This document shows positions 46,525-54,759 of a stretch of 64,000 nucleotides of DNA, one piece after another (the stretch's first letter is position 1; each line of letters begins with the position of its first letter). The DNA lies in assembly GCF_947501905.1 (NCBI RefSeq), contig NZ_CANMXL010000001.1, forward strand, positions 434,001-498,000, in the 5' to 3' direction. The position numbers and the translations under genes are program-made. The notes under the pieces are model-generated. The model was given only the letters and a program-made list of their open reading frames with translations, was not told the origin of the DNA and ran no database searches. This DNA is from an uncultured Winogradskyella sp. Lineage in GTDB: Bacteria; Bacteroidota; Bacteroidia; Flavobacteriales; Flavobacteriaceae.

Positions 46525-47961
46525 TTAATAGAAATAGATATTATCTAGAAATAGGTTTGATATTGTTGGGTTGTCAGGACCATCTTCTGAATTAAATAAT
46601 AACAATCCTATACGAGACCTATCACTCAACCCTGAAAAGCTAGATAGCGGTATATCAAAACTCGCCCAAGTATCTTGCGCAAGTTCACTACCGTTTATTA
46701 AATAAGAACCTACCGTTTCAGTAGCTCCGTAATTAGTTAGTTGCAATAGAAGTCTATCGCCAGACTGTACTGCTTCTTGCACATTGATATCTATATGCAG
46801 AGTTGTTAGACCAGTAGCATTCACTGGTGGTACGGCTTCTGCAGGGAATATAACATCATTAAAGACAATACCTACAAAATTTAAATTGGTATAACTAATT
46901 ATTGATTGATTAGCAACAGGCAAAACACCTCCTAATGTGTTTTGAAAAGGCTCAAAAAATGAATTATATCTAGATACTGGAATATCTACATAAGCATCAC
47001 TGAATAAAGACACAACAGATGCTGGGTCTTGAGTTGGAACAGGTGCAAATTGAAATGGCCCTGTTGTTGTAATCTCTAAAGAGCCCTCAGCTAAAACACC
47101 GTTAAGCTGAGCAGTAATTATTGCTGTTCCTTCTCCAATGACAGAAATTTGTCCAAGTTCGTTAACAAAAGCTACATCTATATTTGAGGATTCAAAATCA
47201 AAATAAGAAGGAGCTGCTTCGACTGTAACATTACTACCATCTTCTATATTAAAGGTTTGTGTTAAACCAGTAATCTCTATGGTGGTGTCTGTGAATGCTT
47301 GTTGAACAATATCTTGTCCGCTAAATATTTGTGGTCTTGGTTGTGCTACAGTTCCTAAGTTCTCGAATCTTAGCTCATCAATCCAAAACGTAAAGCCAAA
47401 TCCGTTTGTACTATTGGTTCCTGCTGAAAAGATAAACATCCCTTTTTCTTGTATTAACTTTGAAGCATCTGGTATTGGAATTGTATACTTTCTCCAATCT
47501 GTTGAAAGTTGAGTATCTAATTTGCCAACACTGTATTTATTTTCCTGGAAGTCTGTACCAAAACCAAACAACCCTACGGTTGCAGTTGTAGATGCTCTTG
47601 CCCAAAATGTCAATGCATCGTAACCGCTAAGGTCTCTTCCTGTTCCGCGATCGAGAAAAATTCCACCTATAAATCCTCCATTAGGATCATTAGGTGCTGG
47701 TACATCTATTCTAATTGAAGACGTTCCTTCAAAAGCGATATTATCATCAGTACCAAAACCTTCTGTATTTGCTCCGCCTGCTGGATCAAAAGAAACAAAA
47801 AACTCATCGGTAAGGCCAACAGGTGCATCTGTATATATGTCTCCAGTAGTTGGAAATGATGCAAACTCAACATCATCAGACAATCCTCTTTCACATGCAA
47901 ACATAACTGATAGTACAGCTAGGAGTGTCAATACTTTATTTATGTTATTAATTTTTTTCAT
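46525..47961 (-). CDS. Surface lipoprotein with two CBM-like domains around an Ig-like (Big_2) domain
   Basis: The 478-residue protein has a lipoprotein signal (SVMFAC, Cys23). Residues about 45-205 form a jelly-roll like those in surface glycan-binding proteins (GTSSIRIDVPAPND, YDALTFWARAS, FWIDELRFEN). Residues about 220-295 look like a bacterial Ig-like (Big_2) domain (ISVIGEGTAIITAQLNG). Residues about 310-478 form a second jelly-roll ending in NLFLDNIYFY. No catalytic residues are apparent. A glucan-binding role is inferred from its place right after the glycosidase-barrel gene, the spot usually held by SusD. Confidence 0.72.
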   Translation of the reverse strand: MKKINNINKVLTLLAVLSVMFACERGLSDDVEFASFPTTGDIYTDAPVGLTDEFFVSFDPAGGANTEGFGTDDNIAFEGTSSIRIDVPAPNDPNGGFIGGIFLDRGTGRDLSGYDALTFWARASTTATVGLFGFGTDFQENKYSVGKLDTQLSTDWRKYTIPIPDASKLIQEKGMFIFSAGTNSTNGFGFTFWIDELRFENLGTVAQPRPQIFSGQDIVQQAFTDTTIEITGLTQTFNIEDGSNVTVEAAPSYFDFESSNIDVAFVNELGQISVIGEGTAIITAQLNGVLAEGSLEITTTGPFQFAPVPTQDPASVVSLFSDAYVDIPVSRYNSFFEPFQNTLGGVLPVANQSIISYTNLNFVGIVFNDVIFPAEAVPPVNATGLTTLHIDINVQEAVQSGDRLLLQLTNYGATETVGSYLINGSELAQDTWASFDIPLSSFSGLSDRSRIGLLLFNSEDGPDNPTISNLFLDNIYFY

Positions 47962-47969
47962 CTTAAAAA

Positions 47970-50900
47970 TTATTTTCCAATGTTAATGTGTACATAAGTT
48001 CTAATCTCCCATTCTTGTCCGTTGCCGAAACCTACAGGGCTAATAATAGGTGGTGCATTAAACGTATTTGCTGGTGTAGCAAGTGGAGAATATCTTGGTG
48101 AAAACTCGTTTAATGATCTCCATGTACCTCTTATACCTATTCGAGTGCTCGGCAAAATAAACCAGTCTGGCTTTCCAATACTTGTTGATAAATCTACCAT
48201 AAGTTGTAAAGGGAACGTAAGGTTAAAATCTCTGTGATAATCAAATGGTCCCCAATCGTTAACCTTGACATGGGTTTGAAGCATATTCTTTTTATAGATG
48301 GCTCTAATATCACCACCAAAACGTTTGATTAATCTATCACTATCACCGTTTGCTTGACCATTTCCATAATAGAAATTTCCAATAATACCTAAATCATTAT
48401 CAAGCTTAGATACCATTCTTGAATTAATCTCCCACAGGTCTTCAGCAGGTGCTGATTGTGGAAAAGCAAAAAACTGTCTATTTGCAAGGAAACCAATGTG
48501 TGCATCAGTAGTCGTAGGCAATCTTCTATATGTAAAACCAAGATTAGCAGCAAATTTTGCATCTTCAGCTCTATCATTGTTCCATTCGTACATCCATGTT
48601 CCAGGAGTAGGGTCATAAGTGACTAACATTTCGTAACCATAAGTTTCACGGTTACCGTTTCTTACTGCAAAAGGATCATCAATAATATTTCTTAATCGTC
48701 CAGGTCCTTGAACATCATTAGGCATTGGATCTACTAAAGGTTTTTGATACATAAAGTTTGGAGCTAGTTGAAAGTCTCCCACTGTATACGTAAATCCAGA
48801 TAATACATTGACTTGATTTCCACTACCTGAATCTTTTAATCTCCAACCTGTAAACGTTTGCGTTTGGTCTGCACCTCCATTAGCAACTAAGCCCATATAA
48901 GCTGCTTGCCCGTACCAATTAAATTTACCGCCTTGGTACATAACTTTAAATTTACCTCCCCAATTATCACTAGATTGGATTCTATCTTCATAAACCACAT
49001 AGTTACCAGGGGTACCTCTTACATCTTGAAATGTCAAATCATTTAATGGGCTTCCTGCCCAAATACCACCTATCATGACATCGAACTTACCAAACTCTCT
49101 CTCTATTGCAAGTGTAGCTCTTTCCGTAGGGAATGCTGGTATAATACCACTTCGAACTTGATTTGCATCTAGTACACGTTGTCCAGTAGTAGGGTCAATC
49201 TGTATATCTGTCTCAAAATCTCTGTGATAAATACCTGTGATATCAAACCCTTTAAATTCCTTATGATATTTAAAAAGCATTGTAGGATTAGCACCCCACC
49301 ATAGTTGCGGCCCAATTGCAGCTTTTAAGCCTTTAAAAGCACCTTTACCGTCAATTTCTGCACCTAATATTTCACCTCCATAAATATCTAAATTAGGACC
49401 ATAGTTAGCTTCGGGATATAAACCGAAAAAATCTCCTTCATATCCCCAGTGGTAATGACCCGTTCTATAGAATCCTCTTAAATCGAACTCTTTAGCGTTC
49501 CATTCAAATTCAGCACTATAAACTTGAACTCTGTTATTGTCATTCAAAACAATTTCTTCTCCATTAGCACCTTCTACTGTAACTGGTCTGGCTCTATTCT
49601 CATAAAATATCTCATCAATTGGGTTTTGAGCTACATTACCAACAATATTGAAATCTACATTAGCCTTCATGTTTGGTGCCGGTTTTCCTTGAATACCAAC
49701 AAAATAAGACTGCATATGATCAAACCCTAATTGATTAGGGAAAGATGTAGCTGTTGGATCTGGACTATCAGGAGTTGTTAGTAAATTTCCTCCAGTACTA
49801 AAAGTTGTAAATCTAGCTCCAAGTCTACTTATACTAAGTTTTTGCGAATCACCAGCTCCAAGAGCTGCTTTGTCTCCACGAGCTTTTAGCACTGCGTCCA
49901 TTAAGTTTATATTCTTGAAGTAATTCTGAACGAATTCTAAACTTACACCTTCTTCATAAGGATTTAAAGCATGTGCTTCCTTTAGTGCGTAATATGCTGC
50001 TCTTGGATATAACGTATATAATCCTCTAGTATTTGTTGGGCCTTTGGCGCATATTCCAAACCACTCTTCGTTCATATTATTTGCACCTGGAAAAGCTTCG
50101 TCTATTTTATACCCACCTGCATTCCATGTAGATTCTGTTTGCTGTGTATCTGCATCTTTTCTATCATCAAAACCTGCTTTCCACCATCCATCAGAAAATT
50201 GAAATGTAAAACCTCCAAGCGAATTTTGTGCTTTACCTAAACCAGCCGCATTTTCGTAAATTTCTTTCCAGTTACTAACCATGTAATAAGCCTGCATCCT
50301 TTGGTCTTCGGCATTTTCGATTGCATTATACGCATCTGAACCAAATTCAGTAAACATGATTGGTTTTCCATATACTTTTTTTACTTCTTCAAAAGCACCT
50401 GTAAAAGATTCTCCACGATACATGTTGGTACCATAGATATCAACGTCAGGACATTCATCAGCAACTATATCCAAAAACAATGTATCTCCATTACAAATTG
50501 CAACTGGATGATTAGGGTCAATAGCTTTCATTGCTTTTGCCGCCTCATTCATTAGCTTGTACATTGGGCGTCCTCTCAACTCTCCTACTGCTCTTTTCTT
50601 TTCGTCTCCTTCAGGGAAATCCTCAGTCTCAGCACCTTGCCAAAATAAACCATAGTTGTTTTCATTACCAATTAAATACATCAGTATACCTGGCGTATTT
50701 TTATAGTCGGTCACCATTTTGGTGATTTCTGACATCAATAACTCTATTGTTCGTGGATCTTTATAATCTGTAATTGGTGTCCAAACACCATCTATAGTTA
50801 AACCATAACGTCCAAATGAATCATTTAACATGGTGTAGACACCATAATTTTCGTAGATGTACCTTACCCATTTTGCTGGGACTCCGGTATACTGTCTAAT

Positions 50901-51167
50901 AACATTTACATTCATGTTCTGTAAAAGCAACATCTCTGCATCTAGACCTGCTTTTATAATATCATCAGATTTTTTATAAAATTCGGCATCTATAACATTA
51001 GTACCTCTTGGAACATAATCCCAATTCATACCATTAATCATAAAGTCTTTACCATCGACAACAAGTCTATCACCATTTTCATCACTGACAACAGAAACCT
51101 TAGCAGCTTGAGCAAAAATGGAAGTTGAGATTAGGATTGTAAACAATCCAAGGATTAGTTTCTTCAT
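47970..51167 (-). CDS. Clan GH-A glycosidase (GH2-like TIM barrel) fused to an outer-membrane beta-barrel
   Basis: The 1065-residue protein has a signal peptide (cleavage near FAQAAK). Residues about 25-400 are a clan GH-A TIM barrel resembling the GH2 catalytic domain: INGMNWDYVPRG, NVNVIRQYTG, acid/base Glu169 in YLIGNENNYG, nucleophile Glu274 in MFTEFGSDAYN, and a Trp-rich strand FTFQFSDGWW. The GH2 sugar-binding and Ig domains are absent. From about 440 to the end, aromatic-rich alternating strands resemble a porin barrel and finish with EIRTYVHINIGK. There is no TonB plug or TonB box. It is first in the surface operon. I infer a surface or periplasmic beta-glucan-active enzyme tied to a pore. 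The exact GH family (GH2, GH158 or a new one) is open. Confidence 0.75.
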   Translation of the reverse strand: MKKLILGLFTILISTSIFAQAAKVSVVSDENGDRLVVDGKDFMINGMNWDYVPRGTNVIDAEFYKKSDDIIKAGLDAEMLLLQNMNVNVIRQYTGVPAKWVRYIYENYGVYTMLNDSFGRYGLTIDGVWTPITDYKDPRTIELLMSEITKMVTDYKNTPGILMYLIGNENNYGLFWQGAETEDFPEGDEKKRAVGELRGRPMYKLMNEAAKAMKAIDPNHPVAICNGDTLFLDIVADECPDVDIYGTNMYRGESFTGAFEEVKKVYGKPIMFTEFGSDAYNAIENAEDQRMQAYYMVSNWKEIYENAAGLGKAQNSLGGFTFQFSDGWWKAGFDDRKDADTQQTESTWNAGGYKIDEAFPGANNMNEEWFGICAKGPTNTRGLYTLYPRAAYYALKEAHALNPYEEGVSLEFVQNYFKNINLMDAVLKARGDKAALGAGDSQKLSISRLGARFTTFSTGGNLLTTPDSPDPTATSFPNQLGFDHMQSYFVGIQGKPAPNMKANVDFNIVGNVAQNPIDEIFYENRARPVTVEGANGEEIVLNDNNRVQVYSAEFEWNAKEFDLRGFYRTGHYHWGYEGDFFGLYPEANYGPNLDIYGGEILGAEIDGKGAFKGLKAAIGPQLWWGANPTMLFKYHKEFKGFDITGIYHRDFETDIQIDPTTGQRVLDANQVRSGIIPAFPTERATLAIEREFGKFDVMIGGIWAGSPLNDLTFQDVRGTPGNYVVYEDRIQSSDNWGGKFKVMYQGGKFNWYGQAAYMGLVANGGADQTQTFTGWRLKDSGSGNQVNVLSGFTYTVGDFQLAPNFMYQKPLVDPMPNDVQGPGRLRNIIDDPFAVRNGNRETYGYEMLVTYDPTPGTWMYEWNNDRAEDAKFAANLGFTYRRLPTTTDAHIGFLANRQFFAFPQSAPAEDLWEINSRMVSKLDNDLGIIGNFYYGNGQANGDSDRLIKRFGGDIRAIYKKNMLQTHVKVNDWGPFDYHRDFNLTFPLQLMVDLSTSIGKPDWFILPSTRIGIRGTWRSLNEFSPRYSPLATPANTFNAPPIISPVGFGNGQEWEIRTYVHINIGK

Positions 51168-51477
51168 TATTATTTTCTATTTAAGTGTATTTTTAAATGA
51201 ATACTATTACTAACACTCTATTGCGATATCAATAAAGTTGAAGCACATTTCTTAGTGTTTTGGTAAATTTAGGAGATATTATTGCGAATATGACAAAATA
51301 TACTGCAATAAAAAACATACACATAAAAAAATGTATGTTAAAAATGAATAAAAGTTAAACAAAATTTTTAAACAACACGTAATCAATCATTTATGATACT
51401 AAAAAATCATATATGTAAGCATAACAAATACTATTTGTATAGGTAATGTTGTGTGAAAAAGCTGAAATGTTGTTATT
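51168..51477 (-). promoter_or_regulatory. 310-base upstream region of the surface operon with repeated TATTGCGA half-sites
   Basis: No gene is seen here. TATTGCGATAT (51219-51229) and TATTGCGAATAT (51280-51291) are direct copies 61 bases apart. A third, imperfect inverted copy (ATATACTGCAATA, 51298-51310) faces the second across six bases, making a dyad. Further small dyads are AACATAC/GTATGTT (51314-51320/51333-51339) and ACAAATA/TATTTGT (51424-51438). They could bind a regulator of the downstream operon. No clear -33/-7 pair was found. Confidence 0.5.
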
Positions 51478-54306
51478 TTATACTTCTAAAATATAATTTG
51501 TTAAGCTAGCTTCATGTGGTAATTCCATCTTTTTTCGCAAACGATATCGCTTTACTTCTACACTTCTGTGTGAGATATTTAATAATGGTGCTATTTCCTT
51601 TGACGAAAGATTAAGTCTAAGATAAGCGCATAGCTTTAAATCATTTGGTGTTAATAGCGGATGTAGTTTTTTAATCTTTTTTAAGAAGTCTTTATCAGCA
51701 TTATTAAATGCTTCTTCAAAGAACTTCCAATCTTCAGTATTATTAATGTTCTTATCTATAATCTTAATGATTTTACTTAAATCTTTGCCTTCACCCATAT
51801 TATTTAATTCTTTTTTAAGGGTATTTAAAAATTCGTTTTTACGAATTAAATTCATTGTTGATAATCCAAGCTCTCTATTCTTGCTATCTATATCTTGCCT
51901 AAGTGTTTTATTTCTAAAAGCCATTATTTGCTTTTGATTTTCTAATTCTTTTATCTCAAACTCTTTTTCTTTAGCGATTACAAGTTTTTGCTTTTGCCTT
52001 TTGTAATACATTCTGTTTAAATACTGAATTATAGAAGCAATTAGAAGAAATAAAAGTATATAGCAAACTATTGCCAGAGGTCTTAAATACCATGGCTTTT
52101 GAATTGTAAAAGAATAGGAAGCTGTATTAACCGATAAATCATTACCGACTTTAGCTCTTGCTTCAAAAGTATAACTGCCATGGGGCAAATTATCAAAAAG
52201 AATATTTGATTTCGGCGACCAGTTACTCCATGTGTCATAGATTCCTTTAAGTCTATATTGATATAAAGATGGTGTTAGCTTGTCAAAATCTGAAACACTA
52301 TAATTGAAATACAAATCATTCTGCTTGTTTTGCAATGTGACTTGTTGAGATATATTTATAGGCTTTATATCTTGTTGTAATGAAGCATATGAAGCATTAT
52401 TAATTGATATATTATATTCTCGCTTCTTAAACTTATTTATGTCAATTACTAAGTAACCATCAGTAGTACCCATTAAATAAGTTTCATCTCTTAAGTGAAG
52501 TATATTTTCAAATCCTAGTTTACTTTTTCTTAAATCACTTGGCAAATCAATAGTGTTAATAGTTGGTTGACCTGTTAATTTACCAGGCTCTACATAAATC
52601 AATTGATCTTTAAAAAAGCACCAAAGTCTATTATTTTCTTTGTCATTTATTAATTTTCCTGACACATAATTGTAATCTGAGAAAAAGTCTTTTAAGAATT
52701 CGCTTTTTTTTATGGTTTTATTGTCTTCATCATACACATAAACGCCATCACTATATGTGTAGAGTATACTATCTCTATATTTAACAACACTTGACCCTAT
52801 ACCTTTATCAACACCTTCTTTTGTATACTTCAAAACATTTTTAAGAGAGTCATCAAATCTTATTCTATAAACACCTTTATACTCATGGCTCATTAACAGT
52901 TCCTTGTTATCTATAAACTCAAAATATCTTGTAGATATATTGAATCCATCAATTTTATGTTTAAACTGCCAATTCTGGTTTTGCTTTTTTTCAAGGATGC
53001 TCAACCCATTATAATTTCCTTGAATTAGCATATTGGGATTTCCATTAATAGACTTAATATTCCAAGTCCCTTTTTCTTTAGAAACTTGTGTAGCTACTCC
53101 TCCTTTAATTACAAAACTTCCTTTATCATGTCCGCAAAATAAAGTGCCACCTATACGCTTTAAAAACCAAACTTGCCCTTTTGTTCCAGGAATTAAGTTA
53201 AACTTCTCATTTGTATCTAATGCCCTATAAAACAAACCTTGGTTTGTTCCTAAATAAAGGTTCTCTTCGGTTTTTTCAGATGCGTAAACAGTTCCTAAAT
53301 ACCCTTGATCATCAGTATAAACTCTGTAAGGAGAGTTTAAATTAAGCACATTAATACCATTGTCTAATCCCAACCAAATATTACCTGACATGTCTTGAAA
53401 AGCCGATAGAACAGTATTATTTGATAAGCCATAATTTTTATTAATTTGAAACAGTAAGTTACCTTCAGCATCTAGTTTAATCACTCCATTAGAAATTGTT
53501 CCAAGAATGAAATTTCCGTTTCTTAGTCTTGTACTATTATATACACTAACACTAGAGATTAAGTCATTAGCTGCAATATCCCATTTTTTAATTTGCTCTT
53601 CTTGGTACTCAAAAAATCCATTTTCTCTTGTTTGAAACAACAGCCCTTTATTGTTTTTAAAGATATTAATGACCTCTTTATCACTTAAAAATGAAGTGTT
53701 AGCAAGTTTAACAACTTCACCATTTTCAATTTTAGATATACCTATACCGCTTTCTTGAAAATAAATAGATTCATCAACTTTAAAAGCTTTAACAATTCTC
53801 GCCTCAGAATCAATTATTCTAAATTTTTTTGTCTCAGTATTATGAATATAAATGCGATCTAAGGACTGAAAAAGAATAAACTCTCCAAAAGAAATTATAT
53901 TCCAGAACTCTTCATCTTCAACTAAATTTCTATCTAAACTACCTACTAGAGATTTATATACCAACTTCCCAAAAGCATCTCTTTTCCAACAGCCAAAATC
54001 CATATAGCTACCGGTATAGACTAAATCGTTTATAACCGCTACTGACCTTATGATTGATTGGTTTGGCGTATTGTAGAGCGTCCAACGAGCGCCATTATAT
54101 TCTAAAAGTCCTTTGTTATTAGCAATGTATATATTTTCATCACTACTCTGGCTTATAGACCAATTCTGATCATCAGCCATATAATCTTGTGGTGTAAATC
54201 TTTCAATTGGGGGGAGTTCTTGTGACTGAACTATAGAATAAAACACAAACAAAACAAAACAAAACAATAGTCTAACTTTGGAAGTTCTTAAATTATCAAA
54301 ACACAT
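51478..54306 (-). CDS. Propeller/triple-Tyr/LuxR-type HTH sensor-regulator without a kinase
   Basis: The preferred start at 54306 gives 942 residues with a signal sequence (LLFCFVLFVFYSIVQSQ). A Met at 54381 would add a second hydrophobic stretch. Two-component-regulator propeller blades fill the first 620 residues (GNIWLGLDNGINVLN and similar). A triple-Tyr domain at about 660-725 (LYQYRLKGIYDTWSNWS), a single membrane span (about 738-760) and a coiled coil follow. A C-terminal LuxR-like HTH (LSSKEIAPLLNISHRSVEVK) ends the protein. Histidine kinase and receiver domains are missing, so it may bind DNA directly from the membrane. It lies upstream of the glucan operon in the same direction, which suggests it senses glucan products. 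Confidence 0.85.
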   Translation of the reverse strand: MCFDNLRTSKVRLLFCFVLFVFYSIVQSQELPPIERFTPQDYMADDQNWSISQSSDENIYIANNKGLLEYNGARWTLYNTPNQSIIRSVAVINDLVYTGSYMDFGCWKRDAFGKLVYKSLVGSLDRNLVEDEEFWNIISFGEFILFQSLDRIYIHNTETKKFRIIDSEARIVKAFKVDESIYFQESGIGISKIENGEVVKLANTSFLSDKEVINIFKNNKGLLFQTRENGFFEYQEEQIKKWDIAANDLISSVSVYNSTRLRNGNFILGTISNGVIKLDAEGNLLFQINKNYGLSNNTVLSAFQDMSGNIWLGLDNGINVLNLNSPYRVYTDDQGYLGTVYASEKTEENLYLGTNQGLFYRALDTNEKFNLIPGTKGQVWFLKRIGGTLFCGHDKGSFVIKGGVATQVSKEKGTWNIKSINGNPNMLIQGNYNGLSILEKKQNQNWQFKHKIDGFNISTRYFEFIDNKELLMSHEYKGVYRIRFDDSLKNVLKYTKEGVDKGIGSSVVKYRDSILYTYSDGVYVYDEDNKTIKKSEFLKDFFSDYNYVSGKLINDKENNRLWCFFKDQLIYVEPGKLTGQPTINTIDLPSDLRKSKLGFENILHLRDETYLMGTTDGYLVIDINKFKKREYNISINNASYASLQQDIKPINISQQVTLQNKQNDLYFNYSVSDFDKLTPSLYQYRLKGIYDTWSNWSPKSNILFDNLPHGSYTFEARAKVGNDLSVNTASYSFTIQKPWYLRPLAIVCYILLFLLIASIIQYLNRMYYKRQKQKLVIAKEKEFEIKELENQKQIMAFRNKTLRQDIDSKNRELGLSTMNLIRKNEFLNTLKKELNNMGEGKDLSKIIKIIDKNINNTEDWKFFEEAFNNADKDFLKKIKKLHPLLTPNDLKLCAYLRLNLSSKEIAPLLNISHRSVEVKRYRLRKKMELPHEASLTNYILEV

Positions 54307-54433
54307 AGAATATTTTTTTGTTAAGTTAGTAAAAACTATGCAAATCAATAAAATAAAGGCTTTCAGTCCATAATGCAACATTCATGTATAGTTTTTAAAC
54401 TCATGACGTTTAATTGCAAAAGCTTTTAAAAAC

Positions 54434-54462
54434 AAAAAAAGCCCAATCTTTCGATTGAGCTT
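54434..54462 (-). terminator. Terminator after the tRNA-Gly/tRNA-Leu pair
   Basis: AGCCCAATC (54440-54448) and GATTGAGCT (54453-54461) form a stem with one G-T pair and a four-base loop (GAAA in the RNA). On the minus strand seven T residues follow directly. Confidence 0.88.
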
Positions 54463-54469
54463 TTCTCTG

Positions 54470-54553
54470 TACTGAAGGCGGGACTTGAACCCGCACGACC
54501 CAAGGGTCATTGGATTTTAAGTCCAACGTGTCTACCAATTCCACCACTTCAGC
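54470..54553 (-). tRNA. tRNA-Leu (anticodon TAA)
   Basis: Read on the minus strand, the acceptor GCTGAAG pairs with CTTCAGT. The D arm is GTGGTGGAATTGGTAGACAC, the anticodon loop ACTTAAAAT contains TAA, a long variable arm (TGACCCTTGGGTCG) marks a class II tRNA, and the T arm is GCGGGTTCAAGTCCCGC. The discriminator A is included and the 3' CCA is not encoded (ACAG follows). Confidence 0.96.
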
Positions 54554-54593
54554 ATCTAGTTACGCATGTAACTAATTTGGTATATTATATTTG

Positions 54594-54665
54594 AGCGAAA
54601 GATGGGATTTGAACCCACGACCTCCACCTTGGCAAGGTGATGCTCTACCCCTGAGCTACTTTCGC
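54594..54665 (-). tRNA. tRNA-Gly (anticodon GCC)
   Basis: On the minus strand, GCGAAAG pairs with CTTTCGC. The D arm is AGCTCAGGGGTAGAGC, the anticodon stem CACCT and loop TGCCAAG give GCC, and the T arm is GTGGGTTCAAATCCCAC-like. The discriminator is T and no CCA is encoded. It lies 40 bases upstream of the tRNA-Leu gene and likely forms one transcript with it. Confidence 0.96.
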
Positions 54666-54759
54666 AATTTTTTAAAGAACTTTCGCCGTAAAAGCGGATG
54701 CAAATTTAAAATATTTATTAGAAAAGCAAAGCCTTTTTTAAAAATAAATAGAATTTATT

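Noticed and set aside
47970..51167. Possible SusC/TonB-dependent transporter
   Set aside because: There is no plug domain, TonB box or carboxypeptidase-like N-terminal domain, and the N-terminal half is a glycosidase barrel.
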